Assembly: GCA_905182535.1 (NCBI GenBank)
Contig: CAJJBZ010000011.1
Location: forward strand, 62,001-126,000
Direction: 5' to 3'
Origin: an uncultured Planktomarina sp.
GTDB taxonomy: Bacteria > Pseudomonadota > Alphaproteobacteria > Rhodobacterales > Rhodobacteraceae
Length of the DNA stretch: 64,000 nt
Shown here: positions 1 to 9,615 of the stretch, piece by piece
Layout: every line of letters begins with the position of its first letter
How positions within the stretch are numbered: position 1 is the first letter of the stretch
Program-made: the position numbers and the translations under genes
Notes under the pieces: model-generated
What the model saw: only the letters and a program-made list of their open reading frames with translations
What the model was told of the DNA's origin: nothing
The model's database searches: none

Positions 1-1
1 T

Positions 2-3000
2 ACTATGGTTCACGGTACACTCGAATTAGCTGCGAGTGAGTTCAACAGCACATTGAAAAACCTTTCCAAGGTCCAAAATGAAATTATGGGCAACTCAAAT
101 AAGAGCGGTGCCCCAAATATTCTTCTGGATCAGAGAGATAAGCTCTTATCGAAGCTTAGTGAGCTTGCAGAAATTTCTGTGGACTATGATAAAAGTCCGA
201 GTGTGTCTGTAACTCTTGGGCAACTAGGAAATAGTGGAGTTCTTTTACAGGGTAACTCTTATAACCAAATTTCTTTTGAGACTGGTGCAAATGGTGTAAG
301 CGCTTATTTAAAAGATCCTGCTGGTGGTCTCTCCGGCATACACTTTTCTTCGGGGCAACTGGCTGGGTTGGTTTCTGCTGACACTTTGGTTGGGGTTACT
401 AGCGCTGAGGTTAATTCTTTAGCCACAAAATTTGTTCAAGAAATAAATGATATTCACAAGATGGGTATCGATTTAAATGGAGAAAGAGGCGGTGATCTTT
501 TCACCCTTGAAGCAGTAGGTGTCACAAAGTCCCCAAAAAATTTGGGAACAAGCTCTTTAAGAATTGAGGGCTACTCGGGGGATCTTTCAGGTTCAACGCT
601 CGACATAGTATTCAGCAGTGCGCGCAGTAGTTGGGGTGTCACTAGTAGTGATAATAAAGCTATTGAAAATTTTAATTCAACTTTAAAATTAAATGGTATG
701 ACCATCAGCGTCCAAGGAGAGCCTAAAGATGGAGATAAGTTTTCCATAGAGATGTCTGATACGACAGCGGCTAATATGTCTTTATTAATTTCTGACATAA
801 ATAAATTGGCTGCTGCTGGCCTCCATACAGTTCAGGTCGACACTAAGAATTCTGGTAGTGCGGATTTAGACATTAGTTACTTTCAGGAAAAACTGGCCCC
901 AGGCGCCTTAAACCTCGAAAGTCTATTTTCTGAGGCGCGGAATGCCGCTAACCCAATAAAGTTCAATGCTGCTGGCGTATTAGGAGTTATTCAAGGCGTT
1001 GAATCTCTTGAGGAGGTTTCAGTTCTAAATTCACAATCCAATTTACGTATTTCCACAAGTTTAACAAATTTAAGTGCGTCCGATAATGTTACGGTGAATT
1101 TAGTAAATTTGGGAACATCAGCCAATGAAACATTTGTATTTAATATTTCTGATGTATTAGTTCCATCTACTAACTAATAAAGATTTAGCAGAAATTTTAA
1201 ACTCTGGCGCGATACGCTCCGGTGCATCCAGCACGACTTCAGGAAAATCGTTTAGTGATCTTGGACTGCGCGCTATCGCATCTAGTACTAGTTTTGTAAT
1301 CGCGTCAGCTTCACAACCAGTAAACTCTGATTTTTCAAAATTAGTTTCAGGCTCTTTAGGTGGGGCCTCAGGGATACTTACTGCTCAAGATAGTTCTGCG
1401 ACTGATATGAGTGTCTTTACGCGAGAGGGGATACAAATTTCAGGTAAGGTTTTTAGCCAAGACGAAATTTCCAGCTTGATGACAAAAGAAAATGGGTTTT
1501 CGAGTGAAGCTAAATATAGAGCAGATTACTTGCCGACACTCTCTAATGAAGGTTTTTCCGGTGCTTCTGTTACTAGAAAAACTACTGAGGGATTAGATGT
1601 TATTTCGCTTTCTGGCGCTGGTTTGGATGACGGTGCCAACAACAACGTATTCGTTTATGCTGCCAATGCATTCCCAGCTAGTCGTACCCAGCTTACGTCT
1701 CCAGTCACTGTTGCTGCCTCTAATGGACAAAGTGTGAGTGTGAGTTTTGAGAGCGGCATGATGGCCGGTCAAATTGCTGATAGGCTATCGAAAGATCTAA
1801 CTGCGTTGGGGATGAGTGCAACAGCATCAAATATGTTGGAGCTGTCGAATATTGCAGATGGGCTTGTTGAATTTGAACTTTTTGGAAATAACCTAGACGC
1901 TCAAAAAATAAGTGTAACGATTGCTAATTCTAGCCACATTGGCTTAGCTGACCAAATCAATTCCTTTTCAGGCTCCACTGGAATAACCGCAATTTTAACG
2001 GGTGCTTCTGGAATAGTTTTAAAGCACGTAGATGCTGGTAATATTTCTTTAAAAGATATTAATTTAAGTAGTGGCGTTGGGATCTCAGTTAACCAGTTGA
2101 ACCAGTTTGGCGATAGATTGCTTTCGTCTTCGAAGACCCTTTCGGATGGAGAGCACTTGGTTTCTGGTGGTAACGTCCAGATAAAAAGTACATCTGACTT
2201 TACGGTGGACAGCAGAGCGAGTGTCAATTCAGCTTTCGAAATGGGTTTTTCAAATAAAAACTTTGATTATATAAATGACCATGCAGACATTAGTTTTTAT
2301 GCTGACTACCAACTAGACGGTGGGCACTCTGACGCTAAAACTATGGGAGTAGTATCGCCAGCATCAAAATACAGCTTAACATTGTCTGATCCAATATCTG
2401 GTAGCCTTGTGAGCAATTTTGTACCCAAAAATGTGGGAGACTTTTCAACTAGCGCAATAGCTAGTGCTCTTGTATCCGATTTGCGAACCGGGTCCACGTC
2501 GACGGTATTTTATGGTGATAATATTAATTTGAATAATGGCTTCCCTATCAGTGGATCCCAAATTGATTTTACATTGGGAAATCAAAAATATGTTGCGACA
2601 ATTAATATTGTGGATAACTTTGAGGTGAGAGCCACTGATGTAGTTATTGGAAGTAAGGTTTATTCAAGAACTGATGGATTAAAGGAGCTCGTAGCCCGAT
2701 CCAAATTTTCTATTAGTGGAGCCGAAAATGACCGCCTGGCTGTAAACTTTGAAGCGAATGGATCTGACTTTCGGATTAAAGTCGCCGCAAGAGACGGTGT
2801 AGCAAGTGGACATAGCCTCTCACTATCATCAACCAACTCAGCCAGTGAAAAAGCAAATTTTCATCTCTCCAACAGTTCTGTGACTGAGTTGCGATCAAAC
2901 GAATTCGACCATTCAGCAGTGACTAATTCTAATGTTGGGAGTGTCATGATAGGTGGCAGCGAACACGTAATTAGTTTTAATACTACCTCAAATGCGTTTA

Positions 3001-3875
3001 CGTCCTCTCCAGCCCTACCGACTGGCGTATCTTTTGCGACGGAGACCAACTCAGCGGGTACTAAGGTCAGATTAAAAGTATCAATTGCTGCAAGTGTGGT
3101 AAGTGAAGACATTCGCTTAAAGGCAAACGCGAGTTCAGCAACCTATGGTATCGTATCCGTGGCAGCACAGCTGGCACTAACAAGTGAGGGTGTGCGGGTT
3201 TCAAACATTGGCGATCAACGTGTGAAATCTAGCGTGGCAATAAATTCATTGGCAAGTGAAGTCCTATCAATTGATGGTCTGCGGGGTGAGGATCTAATCT
3301 TCATATCAAACGGAGCACGCAACCCGATTGTGCTTGGACAAGCAGTTAAGTCAACGGCAGAGGCGGCGCGCGAGTATTCACTTGTGGCTGATAAAGTTGA
3401 TCCCTCAAGTGTAAATATTTTTGATTTTTCTACAGGACACATCGTTGGCTCCCGGTCGATTATTGGTGATAATAGTACTGTATTTCAAGGCCTTGCATTT
3501 GATTTTAAGGGTGAGGTCAACGCTGGAGACACATTTAGAGTATTAGTATCAAAGGATAATTTTGACGATGCGAGTAACCTAAACAATATGCTCGAGACGT
3601 CGTTAATTAATAAAGACACTGGAGTTGGTGGGTATTCGGAATTATTTGGAAAAATTGTTTCAAGCACAGGTGCCGAAATTCAATCAAACCAGCAAACGCT
3701 AGAAACGGCTGAAGCCAGCTATCAACTAGCGTTTGATAATAAAAATGAGTTTTCTGGTGTCGATCTAGATACTGAGGCCGCACGTTTGATGGAGCAGCAG
3801 CAGGCGTATCAGGCCATGGCTCGAGTACTAACTACTGCGCGTGAATTATTAGATACTTTATTAAGATCAATGTAA
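2..3875 (+). CDS. flgK: Flagellar hook-associated protein FlgK, 5'-partial, frameshifted, unusually long
   Basis: Hook-filament junction protein HAP1. The reading frame is open at the left edge, so the N-terminus lies outside the window. The first part carries the D0/D1 motif 'PNILLDQRDKLLSKLSELA'; the end carries the classic FlgK C-terminal helix with 'EAARLMEQQQAYQAMARVL' and 'LLDTLLRSM'. The frame stops at 1175-1177, but a second frame open from before 1170 continues the protein, and the two join cleanly as ..VPSTN/KDLAEIL... A tandem CTAACTAA at about 1171-1178 explains it: removing one 4-bp copy restores one frame. The joined product exceeds 1,280 residues, against roughly 450-550 for a canonical FlgK, with a long Ser/Asn-rich variable middle region. 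flgL follows after 16 bp. The 4-bp duplication may be real slippage or an assembly error. Confidence 0.9.
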
Positions 3876-3891
3876 CGGGAGTTTGGGAAAC

Positions 3892-5160
3892 ATGTCGATT
3901 ACTACCTCTGGTTTTTATCAAAAAAATATAGATCTTTTTACACGTCTGAATAAGGATGTTGGTGATATTCAAGTACAGGTTAGTACTGGGAAGAACTTGC
4001 TGTCTCTAAAGAATGACACACAAGAAATAGCTAATCTAAATGCATCAGAAGAGCATAAGTTTGAGGTCACTCAATTTAATAAAAATGCAGGGCGAATAAT
4101 TTTAGACCTTGAGAGAATAGATATTAGTTTTGAGCAGTTGCAGAATGCTTCGGTGCGCCTAAAAGAGTTGCACATTGAAAGCTCAAACGGGTTCCTAACT
4201 TCTGAGGAAAGGAAATTGTTCCAACTAGAAGTTGAGAGTATAAAAACAGAAATACTAGGTGTGTCTAATGGTGAAGATGCAGGTGGAAACGGATATTTTT
4301 CTGGTATTTCTGGAAAAAACGAACCATTCAAAATTAATAATTTTGGTGCAATAAGCTATTCTGGGGCCGCTGGCGAAAAAACTTTACAGATATCACGTGG
4401 CAGCCAAGTGCGCCAAAATTTTTCTGGTGAGGAAGTGTTCCTAGCGGCGGGTTCTGCGGATGGTAAATTCTCAATTTTTGATGCTATTGATTCATTTTCA
4501 CAAAGTTTAAATTTTGATATGTCGTCTGGTACATCGTCAAATTTACTATCTGCAGGAGCCTCAGTGGACCTAGTGTTGCCAAGTTCTGGCCAAGCTGCTC
4601 AGTATAAATTTGAACTTGTAGCCAATGGAACCACATACAACATAAGTTCTAATGTTTACGCCAATGACTTTAGTGGAGTTGCCGCTAATATAAATAGCCA
4701 TATGGCTTCGACTGGCATTACAGCTTCAGTTGTCTCGGATAATAAAATTAGATTGTCTGGGGTGGGTGTCGACCTAAAACTTTCAAGATTTTCTACAGAT
4801 TTGGCTAGTAATATTGATCAATCGATCGGTGTACAAAAGGTGTTGGGTTCCAATATTAATGATGAAGTTATTTTACCTTTTTCAATATCTAATGCCGAGA
4901 TTCAGAGTAAATTACACGACACATTCGAACACTTTGTAAAACTGCGCACAGATCTGGGTGTCGCGGCTAAAACCGCACAAAATGTTGAGGATAATACCCA
5001 AGACGTTCTCATCAATTTAAACGAAGACATTTCAAAAATTGAAGATGCTGACATGGCTGCGTTGTTAACTAAATTACAAGGTCTATTAACGAATAAGGAA
5101 GCTGCTCAAGCCACGTTTTCTAGGCTTAGCAGTAAAAATTTATTTGATTTTATTAGTTAA
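3892..5160 (+). CDS. flgL: Flagellar hook-associated protein FlgL (HAP3)
   Basis: Second hook-filament junction protein, 422 residues, flagellin-like coiled-coil ends with a variable centre. The N-terminus (MSITTSGFYQKNIDLFTRLN) and the C-terminal segment rich in 'EDADMAALLTKLQ' and 'QATFSRLSSKNLFDF' match FlgL/flagellin D0 helices. I chose the ATG at 3892 because GGGAG at 3877-3881 lies 10 bp upstream; an in-frame TTG at 3883 is too close to it. It sits directly after flgK, the usual order, and is presumably in the same transcript. Confidence 0.9.
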   Translation: MSITTSGFYQKNIDLFTRLNKDVGDIQVQVSTGKNLLSLKNDTQEIANLNASEEHKFEVTQFNKNAGRIILDLERIDISFEQLQNASVRLKELHIESSNGFLTSEERKLFQLEVESIKTEILGVSNGEDAGGNGYFSGISGKNEPFKINNFGAISYSGAAGEKTLQISRGSQVRQNFSGEEVFLAAGSADGKFSIFDAIDSFSQSLNFDMSSGTSSNLLSAGASVDLVLPSSGQAAQYKFELVANGTTYNISSNVYANDFSGVAANINSHMASTGITASVVSDNKIRLSGVGVDLKLSRFSTDLASNIDQSIGVQKVLGSNINDEVILPFSISNAEIQSKLHDTFEHFVKLRTDLGVAAKTAQNVEDNTQDVLINLNEDISKIEDADMAALLTKLQGLLTNKEAAQATFSRLSSKNLFDFIS

Positions 5161-5214
5161 ATCAAAAAACTGGCCTACACAGTCCAAATCCATTTATTTT
5201 CATAGATCTGTTTC

Positions 5215-5231
5215 TTGGCATGAATATTGCT
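5215..5231 (+). promoter_or_regulatory. Sigma-54 (RpoN) promoter upstream of flgF-like gene
   Basis: The sequence TTGGCATGAATATTGCT has GG at 5217-5218 and GC at 5229-5230, exactly 10 bp apart, as in the -24/-12 sigma-54 consensus (TGGCAC-N5-TTGC). It lies 33 bp before the start codon at 5264, in the only sizeable gap of the flagellar block. Many bacteria transcribe middle-class flagellar genes from RpoN promoters with an activator of the FlbD/FleQ type. No activator site was identified. Confidence 0.75.
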
Positions 5232-5263
5232 CACTCAGGTAGGAACCTAAGGGAGTTGAAGGT

Positions 5264-6076
5264 ATGTTTTCAGTAATTAAGTCGGGCATGGACACGGCCC
5301 TTCAAGAACTATCAATAATTTCGAATAATATATCCAACGCAAATTCTACAGGTTTTAAGAAAAGCTCTGTCTCTTTTTCAGAGTTTTTTAATGGTAGAAC
5401 TTCTGACGGAGTTGACCGTGTGCTGGTTGGGCAAGGCTCTAATTCTAATGAAGCTAGGCGCAGTGACTCTCAGGGCGCACTCATTGAAATGGGCGGAGTA
5501 CTTGATACGGCTATAGTGGGAAATGGGTATTTTATGACCCAAGGTGCCGATCAAGTTGGATATTCTGTAACGCGAAATGGTGCCTTTTCCCTTGATAAAA
5601 ATGGATTTCTGAAGACGCAGGATGATGATTTTGTGCTTGGAATGCAGGCAGTAGATGGTGCATTTGTTGCGCTTGGGGCGGACCCAGCAATATTACAGAG
5701 GATCCAAATTCCAGTGAACGCTTCCACTGACCCACTATCGAGCATCAGTATTGCAAACAATGGAAATATTTTAGCGGCATTCGGGTCAGGCGCCGATACA
5801 CCTATCTCCACTATACCACTGTCAATATTCTCAAACCCGAACGGCTTAAAGCAACTAGGCAATAGTAAATACGCTCCCACTGACCTTTCTGGTAAAATAT
5901 TTATGGGCAGCCCTAACTCGGCTGGGTTTGGTAATTTAGAGTCAGGCTATGTCGAAGGATCAAATGTTGATATTACGATGGAGATGACCAACATGATCAA
6001 GGCGCAGCAGCAGTTCAACGGTGCGGCTAAGGCTATGCAGGCTAACTCTGACATGATTGAAAAAATGACTCGATAA
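5264..6076 (+). CDS. flgF: Flagellar basal-body rod protein, FlgF-like
   Basis: 270 residues of the FlgE/FlgF/FlgG axial family. The N-terminal rod motif 'ISNNISNANSTGFKKSS' (about residues 19-35) and the C-terminal helix 'SNVDITMEMTNMIKAQQQF' bracket a single small domain, so it is a rod protein rather than the longer hook protein FlgE. FlgF is preferred over FlgG because of length and because the C-terminal helix lacks the FlgG-type ending, but the sequence alone does not settle it. The start has GGGAG about 8 bp upstream and a sigma-54 promoter before that. It is an isolated unit after flgL, not in the usual flgF-flgG-flgA-flgH string. Confidence 0.75.
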   Translation: MFSVIKSGMDTALQELSIISNNISNANSTGFKKSSVSFSEFFNGRTSDGVDRVLVGQGSNSNEARRSDSQGALIEMGGVLDTAIVGNGYFMTQGADQVGYSVTRNGAFSLDKNGFLKTQDDDFVLGMQAVDGAFVALGADPAILQRIQIPVNASTDPLSSISIANNGNILAAFGSGADTPISTIPLSIFSNPNGLKQLGNSKYAPTDLSGKIFMGSPNSAGFGNLESGYVEGSNVDITMEMTNMIKAQQQFNGAAKAMQANSDMIEKMTR

Positions 6077-6171
6077 ATATATAAAGTATAACGTAAATAT
6101 AATTTGTAGCGTGTTTGATTAGAGACTAGGAACCTGAGTAATGTTTCTTATATCCTTGGAGGTTAAACGCT

Positions 6172-6675
6172 TTGGCTAAATGTCGTGATTGTTCTATTTC
6201 CATGGGGTATGCTGAAAGCCAGGCTGCGCAAAGCTATAATGGCTTGTGCATTACATGCCATGTAAAAGAACGCGTTCAGACTAAAGTAATGACGTCTAAA
6301 GAGCCTGCTTTCTCCTCAACACCAAAGTCTACTGAAACTGTATTCAATAAATTTAAGGATATGTTGGTAACAACTGAAAGCAGCATTAACTTACGAATAA
6401 GAGGCCGTTGTGGGGTTGTTTCGACAGATTTCCATTATAATTTCACAAAAACACCTTTTCTTAAAAGAGTATGGAAACTTTTACGTTCAAGACCAGAAAA
6501 GAAAGCAGACTTCCTCCAAGAATCTATTGAATTGGCGATGCTGGAACTGAAGGCAAAAGCAATAAGATTGGAGGCCAACGCTATTATAGGCCTGAACATT
6601 GAATACATTGTATTAGGTGATTTTAAAAAAGGTGGATTGATTATTTCATTAATCGGTACAGGGGTTATTATATAA
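6172..6675 (+). CDS. Zinc-ribbon / YbjQ-like (UPF0145) domain protein
   Basis: 167 residues. The N-terminus has two CxxC knuckles (C4/C7 and C26/C29), probably a small zinc-binding ribbon. After a linker, residues from about 115 to the end resemble the YbjQ/UPF0145 'heavy-metal-binding' fold: an acidic helix 'ELKAKAIRLEANAIIGLNIE', then strands ending in 'GTGVII'. The start is TTG at 6172, supported by GGAGG at 6158-6162, 9 bp upstream; no ATG fits. Function is unknown. The fusion of ribbon and YbjQ-like domain may sense or bind a metal, but that is inference. Confidence 0.65.
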   Translation: MAKCRDCSISMGYAESQAAQSYNGLCITCHVKERVQTKVMTSKEPAFSSTPKSTETVFNKFKDMLVTTESSINLRIRGRCGVVSTDFHYNFTKTPFLKRVWKLLRSRPEKKADFLQESIELAMLELKAKAIRLEANAIIGLNIEYIVLGDFKKGGLIISLIGTGVII

Positions 6676-7307
6676 TAATCTGAGCTAAGCTCGCAAACAC
6701 CGCTACCGCATTTCTACTTTGGGAGAGCTGAAAAAATAGTCTGGGACCGGTGGGGCTGTGTTGTCGAACAATATATTCATGAATATTTACTTTAGGTCTA
6801 ATTCTACCTGACACTGAGTACATCAAGGCTGAGTTAATATATTATGCTATTTCGCTGAATTCCTATGGAATAAATGTATTAAAATCTTATTTTCTTCCCA
6901 AGATATCTGCCGAACTTATAAAACAGGCTTTGTCGAAGCTTGCTCACTGATTTAATAGCTTCGTTCACCTCTTTTTGCGTAAGCATTTTTTTCTTTTTTA
7001 AAGTCATTCTGGCACCTAAATTGTATCAGTTTTTACATACTTGCGCAGGTCTAATTTGGTGTTCAACTTACATACTAACATAGTTAAAATTAGCCTTGGC
7101 TGCAGGCATACCCTCTGTGCTGCAGCATACCAACACCATTTCCTGGCGGCTTGGGTGGGACAGTGTCGTGGGGTAGGGCGTTACTTAAATCATCGAGAAG
7201 TAGACTGAATTAACATCTCACGGTAAATGCAGAGCCCAACTGACCCTTTTCTTTAAACCAGCTGCATCAGATTTTGAGCGCTAACTTTAACCCCAAAGTT
7301 TGCCTCT
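6676..7307. other. Gene-poor intergenic region (632 bp)
   Basis: No conserved gene is recognised. It holds one weak minus-strand small ORF (listed separately) and a near-repeat CTGCAGGCATACC / CTGCAGCATACC at 7100-7112 and 7120-7131, 20 bp apart. No terminator or promoter could be assigned with confidence. Confidence 0.5.
6879..7007 (-). CDS. Candidate 42-residue basic small protein
   Basis: A short open frame beginning MTLKKKKMLTQKEVNEAIKS and ending KKIRF. It is strongly basic with one possible amphipathic helix. Only a weak ribosome-binding site precedes the ATG, and no family is recognised. It could be a chance frame in a gene-poor stretch; its coherent charge pattern is the only positive sign. 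Confidence 0.2.
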   Translation of the reverse strand: MTLKKKKMLTQKEVNEAIKSVSKLRQSLFYKFGRYLGKKIRF

Positions 7308-7898
7308 TTATTTTCTGTATTTTTCGATAACAGAATAGATTACACCGTCTAGGGTTATGCCCGCGAGATAGCCTGTCTGATTAAAAATAAGCGTGTAGAC
7401 TTCTTTTAAGTTATCTTGTGTGGCTATGACTGTAGTCTTGCTTGTTCCCTCGTCTGCGTAACTCACAGTGCCTTGTACACCAAAACTATCTGAACCCATG
7501 AATTCGTTAAGTTTACTTTCCGTCATAATATACATGATTTGGCTGTATTGTTGACCTCCTAATTGTGGACCTAAATTTCCACCAGTCATCCTGACGCGCC
7601 CCAAAACCTGATCATCTTTGATAATGAACCCTTCAGAATAATTGCCTCCTAAAATAAGGCCAAGCTTAATTGCCTTGGGGAAAACAATTTGGGCAACAGA
7701 GTTTTTGCGGATATCAGGAATTTTAAGTTCATACTGGTCAGCGATATCTAAAACCTGCCTGGCATCATTAGAATTTATTACTACCTTCTTTTTAAATTCG
7801 GACAGTGAGGAAGTATAAATTTCCTGACCTTTTGAGCAGGCGGACAGTGATATGAGTATTATTATGATAGTAGTAATTTTATTCACAATCTGTTCCAT
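7308..7898 (-). CDS. SYLF-domain (Ysc84-type) lipoprotein
   Basis: 196 residues with a lipoprotein signal peptide: a hydrophobic stretch followed by the lipobox LSAC, lipidated Cys at residue 21. The mature part matches the SYLF/Ysc84 lipid-binding domain: 'QIVFPKAIKLGLILGGNYSEG', a 'TGGNLGPQLGGQQYSQIMYIM' region, and a C-terminal 'GYLAGITLDGVIYSV'. In bacteria such proteins are envelope lipoproteins of poorly known function that may bind phospholipids. The gene is monocistronic between two gene-poor regions. Confidence 0.8.
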   Translation of the reverse strand: MEQIVNKITTIIIILISLSACSKGQEIYTSSLSEFKKKVVINSNDARQVLDIADQYELKIPDIRKNSVAQIVFPKAIKLGLILGGNYSEGFIIKDDQVLGRVRMTGGNLGPQLGGQQYSQIMYIMTESKLNEFMGSDSFGVQGTVSYADEGTSKTTVIATQDNLKEVYTLIFNQTGYLAGITLDGVIYSVIEKYRK

Positions 7899-8295
7899 TT
7901 TCTAATTTCAACATTATAGTTTTAATAACTGTATCCATTTAGCCTCTTAAACAAGCAAAATAAATCCTTAGGCCCTTTTAGACATGATTACTTTATATGC
8001 TGGTGTAAGCTACATAGCCCCAGAAAATAAATTAAGAATTCCTAATTTATTAATTCTAAGAGAAATATTAGTATAATCATTGCCTGTGGCTACGTAAATT
8101 TTGTGTTTGAGATCCCTTTGAGTTGATTATCAACCGCTGCCTTCGCGTGGCGATAGCATAGTCTGGACAAGGGGTGGTTCCTTGGGCGCTGTTTTAAACT
8201 GTCAGGCAACTTCTGAGCTTGGCCTTATTATTTAAAAGTGCTCTTTTAATTCTGTATTCAGTCCTACATATTAATTGAAATATTGGGGTACTGTT
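7899..8295. other. Intergenic region between divergent SYLF lipoprotein and peroxidase genes
   Basis: About 400 bp without a convincing reading frame; it should hold divergent promoters. An 11-bp palindrome TTGATTATCAA lies at 8123-8133 but does not have FNR/Crp spacing. Nothing else is assigned. Confidence 0.4.
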
Positions 8296-9615
8296 ATGCG
8301 TGGCATTTTTATTAGCGTTCTGACTGTAATGGGACAGTTATCGATGGCTGCAGATTTGCCAAAGCCCTTAACCAACGACGACTTTAGATCTGTGAGTAAA
8401 AAAGAAGCCGCGCTCGGCCAGCTTTTGTTTTACGATCCCTTGCTATCTGGAAATAAAGAGGTCGCTTGCGCGACCTGTCATCACCCCGCCTTAGGGACGG
8501 GTGATGGGCTATCCCTCTCCCTTGGTGATGGCGGCAAGGGCTTTGGGCTGAAACGTGTTGTTGACCCGGCCAATATTCCCGAGCAGAGGGTCCCGCGCAA
8601 CGCCCAGCCTTTGTTTAACCTTGGAGCAAAGCAAATCCAGGTGCTGTTCCATGATGGCCGTGTAGAGGTAGATCCAGCCCGTGCCTCAGGTTTGCGGACA
8701 CCTTTAGAAGATGAGATGGTGAGTGGGTTCGCTTCTATTATATCGGCACAGACTATGTTCCCTGTACTTTCTGGTGATGAAATGGCAGGGCATTACTCTG
8801 AAAATGAAATTTCTCAAGCGGTTCGTCGCGGCACTTTGACCGGTAAAAATGGTGCATGGGACTTGATTGCCCAGCGGGTGGCCTCGGTGCGTGATTACGC
8901 CAAAAAATTTGAGGCAATTTACCCTCATATTTCTGGTCCAGATGACATTGCCTTCATTGATGTGTCGAATGCTGTCGCGGCATTTATGGAATTTGAGTGG
9001 CGGTCTGATACAGCCCCCTTTGATACCATCTTGACTGGCGAGGGCACGCTTTCAAAAGCTGCTGGAAAAGGTTTAGAATTATTTTATGGTGTAGCAGGCT
9101 GTGCAAGCTGTCACAGTGGCGCTCTCCTAACTGACCACGGTTTCCATGCCATGGGGCAGCCTCAATTGGGCCCAGGGAAGGGTGCACGGTTCGAATCTCA
9201 TGCCCGCGACGAAGGGCGTTTTCGCGTTACAGGTTTTGAAGCCGACAAATACGCGTTTCGTACCCCGTCATTGCGTAACGTGGAGTTGACCGGTCCTTGG
9301 GGCCATGCCGGTGCTTATAGTGATCTCACAGCTTTTGTAGCTGCGCACATTGATCCACGCGCAGCGCTTGCAAACTATGACCGTAGTGGTGTTGTTTTGA
9401 CTAAATTTGACGCCGCAGATTGGCGCATTATGGATGATCTGGTGGAGGTGGCCGCAATTGCAAATGCAGTGGATCGAGAACCTGTTTCACTTTCTAAGCA
9501 AGAGGTTGCTGAGCTAGTCGCATTTCTGGGAGCCTTGACTGATACCGCGGCTCAGACTGGGCGACTAGGTGTTCCAAAATCTGTGCCGAGTGGCCTTCTA
9601 GTGCCCAGTCCTTAA
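8296..9615 (+). CDS. Di-heme cytochrome c peroxidase / MauG-family protein, secreted
   Basis: 439 residues. A signal peptide (MRGIFISVLTVMGQLSMAA) is followed by two c-heme sites, CATCH at residues 58-62 and CASCH at 269-273, with 'SGNKEVACATCHHPALGTGD' typical of the family. It should act in the periplasm on peroxide or as a MauG-like oxidase. The ATG at 8296 is preferred over a TTG at 8275 because GGGG at 8284-8287 gives proper spacing and the signal peptide then starts normally. It converges on and overlaps by 4 bp with the FG-GAP/ASPIC gene, a pairing that suggests a common function. Confidence 0.88.
   Translation: MRGIFISVLTVMGQLSMAADLPKPLTNDDFRSVSKKEAALGQLLFYDPLLSGNKEVACATCHHPALGTGDGLSLSLGDGGKGFGLKRVVDPANIPEQRVPRNAQPLFNLGAKQIQVLFHDGRVEVDPARASGLRTPLEDEMVSGFASIISAQTMFPVLSGDEMAGHYSENEISQAVRRGTLTGKNGAWDLIAQRVASVRDYAKKFEAIYPHISGPDDIAFIDVSNAVAAFMEFEWRSDTAPFDTILTGEGTLSKAAGKGLELFYGVAGCASCHSGALLTDHGFHAMGQPQLGPGKGARFESHARDEGRFRVTGFEADKYAFRTPSLRNVELTGPWGHAGAYSDLTAFVAAHIDPRAALANYDRSGVVLTKFDAADWRIMDDLVEVAAIANAVDREPVSLSKQEVAELVAFLGALTDTAAQTGRLGVPKSVPSGLLVPSP

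Noticed and set aside
5240-6136. TAGGAACCT occurring before both the flgF-like and the zinc-ribbon gene (5240-5248, 6127-6135)
   Set aside because: A 9-mer repeat is expected by chance at this window size and the second copy has no sigma-54 promoter nearby.
8123-8133. Palindrome TTGATTATCAA resembling an FNR/Anr box
   Set aside because: FNR sites need TTGAT-N4-ATCAA; here only one base separates the halves.
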